From: Liquidambar formosana | Lineage: Eukaryota; Streptophyta; Magnoliopsida; Saxifragales; Altingiaceae | Length of the DNA stretch: 64,000 nt | Assembly: GCA_039720395.1 (NCBI GenBank) | Contig: CM077822.1 | Coordinates: 23,891,267 to 23,955,266, forward strand | Direction of reading: 5' to 3' | Shown here: piece after piece, positions 23,650 to 35,329 of the stretch | How positions within the stretch are numbered: position 1 is the stretch's first letter | Layout of the letters: the number at the start of each line of letters is the position of its first letter | Made by a program: the position numbers and the translations under genes | Notes under the pieces: generated by a model | The model's input: the letters and a program-made list of their open reading frames with translations, nothing else | Told to the model about the DNA's origin: nothing | The model's database searches: none

Positions 23650-24540
23650 AAGTTTCACTTGTGAGCCAATGATCAAAGAACAACCCATTTTTGTTTGATG
23701 GATTAATCTCATTAATACCAACAAACTCAAATGGAACCAAAAGGATAGACTTCGTCATACCCAAGCATGCGACGATTTCATCGAAGCAAAGAATTGATTG
23801 CATTGCTATGCATGCCAACTTCGTTGGTGCGCTCATACAAATGCCTTTACCTTGCACTAATTGCATTAGTGATATAACAACACATTTTTGTTTGATGGAT
23901 TAATCTCATTAATCCCAATAAACTAAAATGGAACCATAAGGATAGACTTCGTCATATCCAAGCATGCGACGATTTCATCGAAGCAAAGAATTGAACGCAT
24001 TTCTATACATGCCAACTTCGTTGGTGCGCTCATGCAAATGCCTGCACTAATTGCATTAGTGATATAACAACACATTTTTGCTTGATGGATTAATCTCATT
24101 AATACCAACAATCTCAAATGGAACCATAACGATAGACTTCGTCATATCCAAGTATGCGACGATTTCATCAAAGCAAAGAATTGAATGCATTTCTATGCAT
24201 GCCAACTTCGTTGGTGCGCTCATGCAAATGCCTGCACTAATTTCATTAGTGATATAACAACACATTTTTGCTTGATGGATTAATCTCATTAATACCAACA
24301 AACTCAAATGGAACCATAAGAATAGACTTCGTCATATCCAAGCATGCGACGATTTCATCGAAGCAAAGAATTGAATGCATTTCTATGCATGCCAACTTCG
24401 TTGGTGCGTTCATGCAAATGCCTTTACCATGCACTAGTTGCATTAGTGATATAACAACACATGGTCTTCTCATGATGCAAAACTAGTTGCACTAGTGCAT
24501 CACAAGGTATCCTACCAAATTCATTGGTAATTCTCAAAAC
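23650..24540. repeat. About 190-bp tandem repeat, four copies (element 2)
   Basis: Units start near 23684, 23880, 24070 and 24259, one more than in element 1. They carry the same TTC and TGC triloop hairpins, plus ACTAGT-TGC-ACTAGT near 24483. The different copy number in sister elements shows the array expands and contracts. No gene is present. Confidence 0.85.
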
Positions 24541-24599
24541 GAGTTATTTCATAACTCATAAGTCATCATTTCATGTGAATTTGAATTGAATGTCCATCA

Positions 24600-25400
24600 A
24601 TTCAAAAACAAGGGCATTTCATGCCAGTCTCACTGGGGATAACAAAGGTAGTGAGTTATTTCATAACTCGTGACTCATCATTTCATGTGAAATTATCGTT
24701 ATCATATGATTTCATGCCACTTTCAGTGGAAATAGCAAGGATAGTGAGTTATTTCATAACTCGTGAATCATCATTTCATGTGAAATTATGCCACTTTCTG
24801 TGGAAGCAACAAAGACAGGGAGTTATTTCATAACTCATGAATCATCATTTCATGTGAAATTATCTTTATCACATGATATGAGACCCAATTGCATGTCAAT
24901 TGATTCAAAATCAAGCTCATTTCTTATTATTTCATGTGAAATTATCCTTATCACAAGAAATGACAATGTACTGGGAGTCATTCAACTCAAAATCAAGTTC
25001 ATTTTATGTGAAATTGTCTTTATCACATGAAATGACAATGTATTGAGAGTCATTCAACTCGAAATCAAGTTCATTACTTATCATTTCATGTGAAATTACC
25101 TTTATCACATGAAATGACATTGAATTGAGAGTTAATTGATTGGAAATCAAGCTTATTTCATGTCATTTCATGTGAAATTATCTTTATCACATGATGCAAC
25201 ATTGATTTTGAAAGTCAATTGATTGAAAAACGAAGTGCATTTCATGCCCTCTTCACAAAGATAGCAAGTTACTTCGTAACTAGCATAGCTTATGAATCAT
25301 CATTTCATGTGAAGTTATCTTTATCACATGATTAGCAAGTCATTTCATGTGAAATTATCTTTATCACATGATATGATATCACTATCATCTCCTAGAGAAT
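24600..25400. repeat. Hairpin-rich tandem repeats of element 2 (93-bp type and derivatives)
   Basis: Related to 1670-2500 but with fewer full 93-bp units. The arms TCATTTCATGTGA and TCACATGAAATGA recur in the 65-80 bp units. From 25400 to 25647 there is no gene or clear repeat. Confidence 0.8.
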
Positions 25401-25647
25401 TGAATTCCAAGGCTTGAAAGTCAATCTATTCAACACCAAGCTCATTTCATGAGAAAGCCATTTATCATGGCTATTACAATTCCTCGTTATGCGGGCAAAT
25501 ACAATAACCCAAGATTCAAAAATTTCATTGAAACTTGATAAACTTGAGGGATATATTCATCCTATAACTCAAGGATTGCATAAGAAGTCAATTTGGAGAA
25601 GTTTAGAGGTCGCAAGCGTGCGAGACGGGGCAAACGGGCAAAGCGGG

Positions 25648-25760
25648 CTAGGGTGACCATCTGCCCTCAGATGGTCAACCGTCCAGGGCAAGACGGCTGA
25701 CTGTCCAAGGGGGGGACGGTTACCCGAGCCCACCAAGGAAAAAATCTAGGTTTATAAAAC
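25648..25760 (+). promoter_or_regulatory. Palindrome module plus TATA box, PMD gene promoter (element 2)
   Basis: The palindrome spans about 25648-25728 and a good TATA box (TTTATAAAA) starts at 25751, 22 bp on. The PMD start codon is at 26014. Confidence 0.7.
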
Positions 25761-26013
25761 CCAACTCTTGCCCCCTCATTCCCACATTCTCCCATTCGAA
25801 AATTAGAGAGTTTCTCTCTCTAAACTCACATCCTATCTTCTCCTTCTCTCATTCTCTCATTCCTACTTCAAAAACATTCAATCCAAACATCAAATGCACA
25901 TCAAACAACAACAAATCAAGCCCATTTAAAAATCAAAACAACCAATTCACATCATCTTTGGAAATCAAACCAAATCAAACCCATTTTTCATAAACCCAAC
26001 TCCATCATCAAGA

Positions 26014-28674
26014 ATGTCATCAAGCAAGGACTCAAGCACCAAGTATCCATTCTATGGGGTCAAAAGCAAGTACAAGGCACCACTCTATGATACTCCACAA
26101 GATAGGGTGTTGCTTGAACCCGACAAACATCTTTCATTCCTCCATTCCCAACAAGAAGTAAGTTTACCCAATTTAACACTTTTCTTTTGAATCTTTCGAT
26201 TCTTTTGATGAAATTGCATTTCCTTCTACTTCTTTTGAATACCCCTTGGGTTGTTGAGTGATATCCCCTGATTTGGCAAGGATTGAACACACAAATTCTT
26301 TTCATTTGAAAGCTTGAAAAATGGCACCCGCCAAGTGTTCGATAAAATGTCCAAGTGAAATAAAGATGTTCAATCTTTACCAAATCAATGTATATCAACA
26401 AGTAAACATTCAAATGAGTAATATGCTATGATTTAGCAAGGATTGATCATACAAAATTCTTTTGTTTCAAGGCCTGAGAGGTGTCACCCACCAAGTGTTC
26501 GATAAAATGCCCAAGTGATAAAAAAGTGTTCAATCCTTGCCAAATTAAGGCACATGAACAAGTAAACCCATAAACATACATTGGCAATTCATTTCATGAA
26601 TAAAAACGACTTTTTGACATCTTTTAGAAACAATTTAAAACCAATTGCTAGTGTAGGTTTATTATTTCTATGTTCTTTCAACTAACTCTCAAGGTATTTT
26701 CAATGGCTATAGCCCAACTTCCAAGACATGTGCACTCGGTCCTCTATCAAAGGACTCATTGAATGGTGGCGGAACATGGAAAACTTCCAACCTATTGCCA
26801 AAGGCCAAGTCGAAAAGGCCGGTTTTGGTCCATTCCTAGACTCTTTGTGGAATGACCAATGTGATAAGCAAGCTTTGCTAGCCTTGTCTGAGCTATGGTG
26901 GGACACCACCAATACATTCCATTTTGGCTTTGGGGAGATGACACTGACCCCCAAGGACTTCACCATGATCACGGGCTTAAGCATTAAGGGCAAAAGCTTG
27001 GAATTCTATGAAGAGGCTCACACGGATGAGGATTATCTCCTAGCTTACCTTGGGATGGAAGTTGAGGTAATCAAGAAAGCAGTGCGCCGCACTTGGCTTT
27101 TCAACAAGTTTTCCAAACAAAGGGAGAGCGAAGGTGCGAGCCCCGATTGTATTACAAGGGCATTCCTTCTATACATGATCTCCTGCACATTCTTTGTTGG
27201 GACGGGCGACCTAGCCCCTTTGGGTCTTCTTGCAAATATGGAGGATGTTGACAAGATTAGGAAATTCAACTAGGGAGGGGCTGCTCTAGCCACCATGTAC
27301 CGAACAATGTGTGACATGTCACACGGTGTGACCAAGGACTTCAGCGGGAAGCCCTTTGTTTGGAAGGTAATGCTACTTCCCTTTCATTTCATTTTATTTT
27401 TTCTTATATTATCTTTTCTTTTTGACTCTTTTCTCAACTTTTGACAGGTTTGGTGCTATGAGTACCTCAACCTATGTCGCCCATCCCTTGCTGAGGAAAC
27501 CATCGAATGGCCTACCCTCAAGAATTACTCCCCTAGTTATGTGTCCATCCGGGCGGCGAATCGTCATGATTACGCCTTTGCTAGAGCTCACCTAGCAAGC
27601 CTTACTGCTGATATGGTGAAATTCTTTCCCTATTCTTTTCCTTTTCTTTTACTCCCAATTTCTCATTTTGGATTTTTGAACAGATTGAATGGAATCCATG
27701 GAAGATATGGGTGTCAATGCTACCCAAGCGATGCATTCCTAGCCTGATGCTAACTGGCAAGAGGGTGCTCTTGGAAGGCCCCGTGGGTAGGTACTGGTAC
27801 CTAGGGGAGCGTGTCTTACGACAGGTCATGGGTGATGTGAATGCCGCCATGGCTCCAATGCCTCCACCACTTAACATGAGGCATGCTAACTTGATGGAGG
27901 GGGAGGAGTTGTGGGATGCCTTGAGAGGTTGGGATGCGGAGGAGTTCACTTCTCCTGACATTGCATATGACACTTTCTGTCTCCAATATCTGATGAGGCC
28001 TAGAGTGACAGGCCTTCCTCCTCAGGGGGTAAGTCTTTAACATTCTCCTAGCCTTTTCTTTTGATAGAGACTCTATTTAATAGGTGAACACTTGCAGGGT
28101 CGACGAGCACGAGGGCATAGCTCAACAGTGGGCTCAGGAGTGGTTCCTGGCTCTAAAGATGATGAGATGGAGGGGGATAGGTCACTACCCTTGCCCCAGC
28201 CTAATTGGTTCATTGATTTGTGTTGTGGGTCAGACTTTGTCAAGACCGCCATTACTCATCCTGCGTTCGATGAATCCCCCAGGATCGACCCAAATCGAGA
28301 ACAGGTGAGTTCTCTTTATGGGTATTTCTTTCTTTCTTTGAACATTACCTTCAATTTTATCCTTATTGATTATCCTAGGTGCCTGCGGCATATGCCCAAG
28401 AGTTCATCGACCTTAGTGAGGGTTTGAGGCGTGACCTTGTGAGGATGAGCCTAGCCAAATCTATGGCGGAAGCTCGTTTGGATGTCATGGTAAGTGTTCA
28501 ACCCATTTTAAAGTTCCCATTTGTGGTTTTCAACCAACCCTATTCTCATACTTGACTTCTTTGCAATGGATTTTGTATATGCAACCACCACCAGCAATGT
28601 GCCCTCTTAGAGCACCTCGTGGGGGTCGTGATGGAGCTGGGCCGATCCGCAAAAGAAGCTCTGGGAACCGCTGA
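26014..28674 (+). pseudogene. Plant mobile domain gene, seven exons, antisense passenger of element 2
   Basis: Exons: 26014-26157, 26713-27366, 27448-27615, 27684-28028, 28098-28304, 28379-28489 and 28585-28674. Their lengths are identical to those in element 1 (144, 654, 168, 345, 207, 111, 90). The only in-frame stop is TAG at 27271, at the same Trp codon that is broken in element 1. The 3' splice site before exon 7 has changed from GCAG to GCAA, which should disturb splicing. PMD core motifs are as in element 1. Without these two lesions the frame would be open, so this copy is less damaged than that of element 1. Role unknown. Confidence 0.85.
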
Positions 28675-28954
28675 GTTCATTTACTTTCTTGTTGGGCTTG
28701 TAGAAACAATGAGACTATGGCTATCTTTTTGCATTTCATGTTTGTGTTTTGTAATTGCCACCTAAAACCAACTTTCTTATCCCTTGCTATGGATACTTGT
28801 TGTGCTTGTTTGAATCTATCATGATGATGTTATGGTGCCTTTCTCATGAAAATTTGAGTCAATGTGAGTTCATAGGAGTGAAAATGGCCTAAAAAGGCCA
28901 TCCGAACACGAAAATAGGCAAAACCGGGCGAAACAAGGCAAAACAAGGCGGAGG

Positions 28955-29130
28955 CCTCGGGTGACCATCTGGCCCCGGACGGTTAGCCGTCTGGGCCTAG
29001 ACGGCTGACCATCTAGCCCCGGACAGTTACCCGAGGTTGATGCGTTTTTTTGCGATTTTTCAGGTTTTTTCCTATTTTGACGATTCTACTCCTTCTAGGA
29101 CTCGAATTTGTGACCCTTTCCCCATAAAAA
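28955..29130 (+). promoter_or_regulatory. Palindrome module plus TATA-like box, DUF7745-like gene promoter (element 2)
   Basis: The palindrome is 28955-29036 (CCTCGGGTGACC to TTACCCGAGG). A weakened TATA box (CATAAAAA) lies at 29123, 86 bp on, and the ATG is at 29178. Confidence 0.65.
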
Positions 29131-29177
29131 CACATGAGGGGAGCCTTCTAACTCACCTATTTTCATTGACAATAATT

Positions 29178-30464
29178 ATGGAAGCCTTGGATGGGTTCTT
29201 AAGAGGGTTTTTGGCAGTCAAGGCTGCCAAAGACAAAACTGAGTTTAGGCACTTCGGCTTAGAACCATTGCTCTCCATAATGCACATGAAGCTCGAGACG
29301 GCTCTTCTCACCGTGGCTACATACTTTTGGGATCCTCAACTCCATGTCTTTCGATTCAATTATGAAGAATTATGCCCAACCATGGAGGAATTCTATGCTT
29401 TATTTGGAGTTTCACCCGTAGGGCCATTCATCCTTCCTATACCTCGCTCTGATTACCTTGCTTCCTTCTCAGATTTTCTTGGTATTGCCCAAAGGGACAC
29501 AACGATCTTCGTCAAGGACCATATGGTGGACTTAATGAAGTTAACAACCTCATTCTTGGCTCATGATAGCGAAGGTACTCTTACTTTCACCCCTCAAATT
29601 CAGCGTGCACTCGTTTTCTGTTTAATTGGTCGCTTTCTCATCTCCACCGGCACTCTTCAAGCCCCTGTTCAAATATGTGAGTTGGTTTCCCCTCTTCTCA
29701 AGCGACATAACATCATTCCCTTGGTATTAGCTGAAACCTTGAATGGTTTAGATAAAGTTCATGGCAACCCCAAAGCGCCTTTAGAAGGTAGCCCCTTTTT
29801 ACTGCAAATGTGGCTGCTCGAGCGCTTGAATTTTCTATCTCCCACCACTATCAATCCATACAAGCCCTAGCACTTCTGTCTGCGCCGAGTTGAACTCCCT
29901 GGGCCATTCTCTTTAAGAGATTGGTTGGGTTATTTCCAAACGCTGTCATGGCGGAACATCAAATGGTATGTCTTCACATGGGGGTGTAAAGAGTAGGTAC
30001 TTTTTCGAACCTCGGGGTGTGCTTTTGTCAAACTCACAGGACTGAGATCGACTTCCTTCTATTGGACTTCGAGAATTCTTCGCCAGATGGGCGCCATGCA
30101 AACCATACCATCCTTAACAGGACCTTGTTGCTCTGTGGAACCTGTCGGTCTTACTATAATCAAGTGGGCGAGGACTCGCTGGCCTATAGACCTGAAATTG
30201 ACTCAGATTGCGAACACTGAAGGACCTTTCAAAATGAGTAAAGAATACAAGCAATGGTTGAAGGATGATTTAGGCGAAAGGGAGGCTTCTCGCCGAGAAA
30301 GAATTTATGACCTTATCAAGGACACAAGACTTGGACTTTGTAGAGAAGACATTCTCGAGGCAGTGGAGGCATCCCACAACCATGACTTGCGAAAGAAAAG
30401 AAGACTTGATAGAGAAAGACAAAAGATAAACAAAATGACTCTGAAGAAACTCAAGAGAACTTAA
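29178..30464 (+). pseudogene. DUF7745-like gene, antisense passenger of element 2
   Basis: A 1287-nt frame of the same length as in elements 1 and 3. Stops lie at 29868 (CAG to TAG) and 29994 (a Gln codon to TAG); there is no frameshift. The N-terminal part is intact over more than half the protein, including FNYEELCPTMEEF and the hydrophobic core. The basic C-terminal tail (RKKRRLDRERQK) is present. Poly(A) signal AATAAA follows at 30519. The function of the family is not known to me. Confidence 0.75.
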
Positions 30465-30599
30465 AGACTCAAGGAATAGAATATCTATGGCATGTCAATA
30501 GTTCTTTTACTTAACACCAATAAATTGTTATGTCAAACAATTAGTTTCAAATGAATTGCCAATAATAATCTACTTTCGAGATTTCTGTGATTGTGTTGT

Positions 30600-30823
30600 T
30601 TGGACCGCACCCAAAGTAACTTCATGGGCTGCCTACGTATCCCCGTTTTCTTTTTCTTTTTCTTTTTTCCTTTTTTCCTTTTTTTTTTCTTTCTTTCTTT
30701 TTTTCCTTTTTTTTTTCTTTTTTTTCTTTTCTTTTTTTTTTTTTTTGGGGAATCAGGTCCTCGTAGTTCAAATGCCTTAACTTTTGCCTAGGCCGCCTTT
30801 ACAGGTTTTCAACCTAGCAGGCC
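30600..30823. other. T-rich stretch with LTR-like flanks (element 2)
   Basis: A T/C tract at about 30648-30746 lies between GCCTACGTATCC and CTCGTAGTTCAA. It occupies the same position as 7740-7939 and separates the convergent DUF7745-like and integrase genes. Confidence 0.7.
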
Positions 30824-33800
30824 TTATACATAATACTTCTTTAATTGATCCAAATTGGTAGGACGAGCGAACTCGATCCCATCCAAATCCATAAGTTGAA
30901 CAGCCCCTGCTGGCAATATCTCCTTGATGACGTACGGTCCACCCCAACTCGGTTTGAACTTTCCTCGTGGGTCAAAAATTGGAGCTCGGATCTCTTTCAA
31001 TACTAAATGCCCTTTCTTCAAGCCTCTGTCTTTGACATGTTTGTTGAACGCCCTTGCGACTCTTCTCTGGTACCCTTGCACATAGTAGAGAGCCCTCAAT
31101 CGCCTTTCATCTAGCAATGCCAACTCATCATAACGACTTTTGATCCAGTCCACCTCTGTCAGCTGACTTTCCACAGCAACCCTTAACGAAGGAACTTCTA
31201 ACTCCACTGGTAGAACGGCTTCCATTCCATACACTAGAGCATACGGCGTAGCCCCTGTTAACGATCTGACTGACGTTCTGTACCCCCATAATGCCAATGG
31301 TAGCTTCTCATGCCAATTAGTGTACGTGTCAGCCGTTTTCTGTAATATCTTCTTGATGTTCTTGTTGGCGGCTTCCACTGCACCGTTAGTCTGTGGGTAA
31401 TACGGGGACGACAAGTGGTGAACGATCTTGTATTTCTGCAAGAGTTCTTTAGTTTCCTTTTGGAAGTGCTGACCGTTATCTGAAATGACCCCATACGGTA
31501 CCCCATATCGGTAGATAATGTTGAGCTGTATGAACTGAGCCACCTTTTTGGCATTCAAAACTTTGAAGGAAGCTGCTTCCACCCACTTGGTAAAGTAATC
31601 GATGGCTACCAAAATGTATTCATGACCATTGGATGCCTTCGGCTTAATCTGTCCGATGATATCTATTCCCCATACTGCAAACGGCCACGGAGTTGACATG
31701 CCTGTTAGGGGCATGGAGGGTAAGTGTTGTCCGTTGGCAAAGAGTTGACATTTATGGCACTTCTTGACATGGGCATAGCAATCCCTTTCCATTGTAGACC
31801 AGTAATACCCTAGTCTCATGATCTTCTTAGCCAACATGTATCCATTCATATGCGGAGCCCCCACTCCTTCATGGATTTCTTCGATGAGTTTTTTGGCTTC
31901 TTCCTCCGTGACACACAGCAAGTAAATTCCGTCGTAAGACCTCCGACACAGTTTCCCTCCGCATACCACATAATGGCTTGCCAATCTCCTCAGTGTTCGC
32001 CTATCCACACGAGATGCTCCCTCTGGATATTCCCTTTCTTCGATGAGCCTTCTTATGTCATAAAACCAAGGGTGGTTGTCTATTACCTCCCCTTCTCAAA
32101 TGGAACAGCAATAAACAGGTTTCTCTCTGTATTCGATCACGAGCGATTTCACGCTTCCCCCTTCTGGTATTTCCACCATTGACGCTAGAGTTGCTAAGGC
32201 ATCAGCAAACTGATTCTTGTTTCTCGACAAGTAATTGAACTCGATCTCTGCGAACTCTTTGGTCAGTGCTTCCAAATAGGCATGATAGGGCAACAGCTTC
32301 TCATCGCGAGTTTTCCACTCCCCTTTTATCTGACAGATTATCAATGCTGAATCTCTGAACACCTCTAGTTCTTTTATCCCCAGCTCTAACGCAGCTTCCA
32401 ATGCTAGGATGCAGGCCTCATACTCTGCTACGTTGTTGGTGGCTTCGAACCCCAATTTGACTGCTAAAGGCGTGAAGGCTTCCTCGGGCGAGACTAGTAG
32501 CACTCCTATGCCATAACCTCTTCTGTTTGTAGCTCCGTCGAAGTAGACTCTCCAAACCCTCTTCTTGATTTCCAGGATATCTTCGTCGGGGAACTCGTCG
32601 TTGAATTGGGTTGATGATGACACAGGGCAATTTGCCAAATGGTCTGCAATGACACTTCCTTTAACGGACTTCTACGCCAGGTACTTTATGTCGAATTCAT
32701 TGAGAAGAAGCGACCAACGAGCGGTCCTGTATGATAGGACTGGTTTTTCTAGCAAATACTTCAAAGGATCCAATCGATTTATCAACAGGACTTCGAAAGA
32801 CATCATGTAATGACGGAGTTTCTGGGTAGCCCATACCAATGCTACGCAAGCTTTTTCTAGCGCATTGTACTTTACTTCATAATCTGTCATTTTCTTGCTC
32901 AAGTAGTAGATGGCATTTTCTTTTTTTGACCCTTCCAGGTATTGAGCTAACATAGCTCCCGTCGCGGTTTCGGTAACCGTTAAGTATAACAGTAATGGTT
33001 CACCTTGTCGCGGGGGAACCAAGATTGGGGTTTACTCAGATACCTTTTAATGGTTTCAAAGGCTTCTTGACAATCCTCATTCCATTCCTTGGAAACGCCC
33101 TTTTTAAGTAGCTTGAAAATTGGCTCGCATACCATGGTGAGATTGGCGATAAAACGACTTATGTATTGAACTCTCCCCAGAAAACCCCGGATCTGCTTTT
33201 CCGTTCTTGGTAGCTCCATCTCCGTGATAGCTTTTATCTTCCCTGGATCAACTTCAATTCCCCTCTGAGTGATCATAAAACCCAACAGCTGTTAGAGTTA
33301 TGCCCTAGAGCCAATCATAGAGATGATTGTTTAGGGATAAAGGAACAATCATTTGATTTCATTTATGTATGTCACATTTATTATTGATTTAATAAAAGGG
33401 CTTATTCTATTATGTTTGTATGCATCATTTATATTTACATAATATGTCCAAGGAGTTAGAGTTGAGAATATTGAATTACAAAGAGTTGTAATTATGAGAC
33501 TGTAAATATATCTCTGTACTAAACTCCTAAATCATTCCTAGTTGAAGGTTCACTATGATGGACAGTAATGAACCATAGGACTAGCACTTGTTAGGTTGAC
33601 TCTATAGGAGGATAGCTGGTCTCAAGCTATTTGTGTGGAGACACTACAACCAACAGGTGGGTACCTGTTAATAGAATAGGTACACTGAATGTGACCAAAG
33701 ATTTGAGATAAACTAAATGGAGTTTTTACCTGCCTGTCAATCAGTTTCTCAATGTTATAGTGGTACAAGTAATCCTTAGACCTGAGACACCATAGTTACC

Positions 33801-35329
33801 TTATGCATGTAGCTTTAGAAGTTTGATAACACTAAGTGCAGATTCTATTCATGGGTCTGTAAAGGTGTTCATTGGCCCTATTGCTATATGTATGAAGGCA
33901 TATGAGTGATCGACAAGGAATCCATTACTCTCAGGAAAAAGAGAGAGAATGTCTCATATATCATTCATAATATAACTCATTCAGTCCATGGCCATGGCAG
34001 TGTGAATATGGAAAGGAGTTTCCATAAGTTCATTATTGAGTTGATATTTATGAATGAGTATAAAGTAATTGAACTAGGGACTTGACAGACTTCCATGTCC
34101 TATTAGTTCAATTGGAGACATTGTGTAAATGGAAGGATGCAATTGTAACCTATAAACTATAACAGAAGGGTTCTTTGATAGATACATATTCACTTCATTA
34201 AGGACGACACCATGAACCATATGCTAGGTGTTATTCATGGTTAGTAGAAGCCCTAATTGATATAAGTGAGTTATAATCAATTAGGGAATTGGAAGGAGTT
34301 CCAATTAGACCCTAAATGGAAAGAGTTCCATTGTGCACACCTCGTGCTATTCCTACTACTTGATGATGTGAACCCAATGGGTCACACACTGATCATGCAA
34401 GATGAGCTTTAAAGTCTATGAGAGAAAGGGTATGAGTGCATAAAGAATAGTTCTTTGAGGCCTATTTATATTTGATATAATTTATAGGGGTTATTGTGCA
34501 ATTTAGAGAAATTGCATCACACCCTAATAGGGTTTCCCCCTAGGGCCAGCCCCCTTAGTGTGGACTATATAAGTCACACTATGATGTGTGACATCATCAA
34601 AAAGTTGAAATCCTAAGGGGCTGTCCAGATTTTCCAGCCTCCCTCTCTCTCTCTCCTCTCTTCTCCTTCACTAGCAACAACAAGGAAAAGGTGGAAAGGA
34701 CTTGAAGCTCTAGCTAGGTGTGGATACCGTTGGAGGCAGCACACTTGGGCTGCTCATTCACCGCTGTCCGGAATTAAAGCTTGGAGCAAAAAGGAGAAGG
34801 CAAAAATTCTGTAAGTGTTCTAACCCTCTTCATAGTTAGGGTTTGATTTTGTATATGCATAGTTAGATTCATGGGCTTGGGAATCAAAGGGAAAATTTTT
34901 ATATTCCGCACTTCTATTTTTCCCTCTTGTACGATTCCCAACAACAGCTTCCCTGCGGTGACTCCGAAGGCACACTTCTGAGGATTCAGTCGGAGGTTGT
35001 ACTTCTTTGCCCGTTCTAGGAACTTCTCCAATGCCGCGAAATGTCCTTCCAGGTCTACAGATTTGACTATCATATCGTCCACATACACCTCTACTTCTTT
35101 ATGGATCATATCATGCAATAGCATCGTAGCAGCTCTTTGGTAGGTAGCCCCAGCATTTCTCAAGCCAAAAGGCATTACCTTGTAGCAATACGTGCCCCAC
35201 TGCGTGATAAAAGCCGTCTTTTCCATGTCTCGAAGTGCCATCTTTATCTGGTTGTAACCGAAGAACCCATCCATGAAGGAGAGAAGGGCATGGCCTGCTG
35301 TACTGTCCACCAACACATCGATATGCGGT
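30824..35329 (-). pseudogene. pol: pol of element 2 (RT to integrase), 5'-truncated and interrupted
   Basis: The fragment starts mid-RT at PHIDVLVDST where element 3 inserted, and contains YVDD, RNase H, archaeal-type RNase H and integrase. A solo copia LTR (33290-34943) splits RT. There is a one-base deletion near 33025 (a G run shortened relative to element 1), the only clear frameshift in these elements' genes. Stops include about 32672 (CAG to TAG) and 32096 (CGA to TGA). Integrase motifs (HMNGY, VAIDYFTKWVEA, SDNGQHF) are intact from 32008 on. Confidence 0.9.
33290..34943 (+). mobile_element. Solo copia LTR in pol of element 2
   Basis: The 1654-bp LTR runs TGTTAGAGTTATG to GATTCCCAACA with the 5-bp duplication ACAGC on both sides (33285-33289, 34944-34948). 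It differs from the solo LTR at 49773 at only about a dozen sites by eye, and is a somewhat different subfamily from the LTRs of the full element at 38000. Confidence 0.94.

Larger units (their letters stand above)
20616..35329 (-). mobile_element. Tat/Ogre-type element 2 (5' half missing, cut by element 3)
   Basis: This is a close relative of element 1: 3' LTR 20616-23629, polypurine tract 23630-23644, repeat region, PMD gene 26014-28674, DUF7745-like gene 29178-30464 and pol 30824-35329. It stops abruptly inside the RT at the outer end of the element 3 LTR. The rest of RT, gag-pro and the 5' LTR should lie beyond element 3, outside this window. Confidence 0.9.

Noticed and set aside
30556..30791. 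Phe-rich ORFs that look like membrane proteins
   Set aside because: They are translations of the T/C tract and differ freely between elements.
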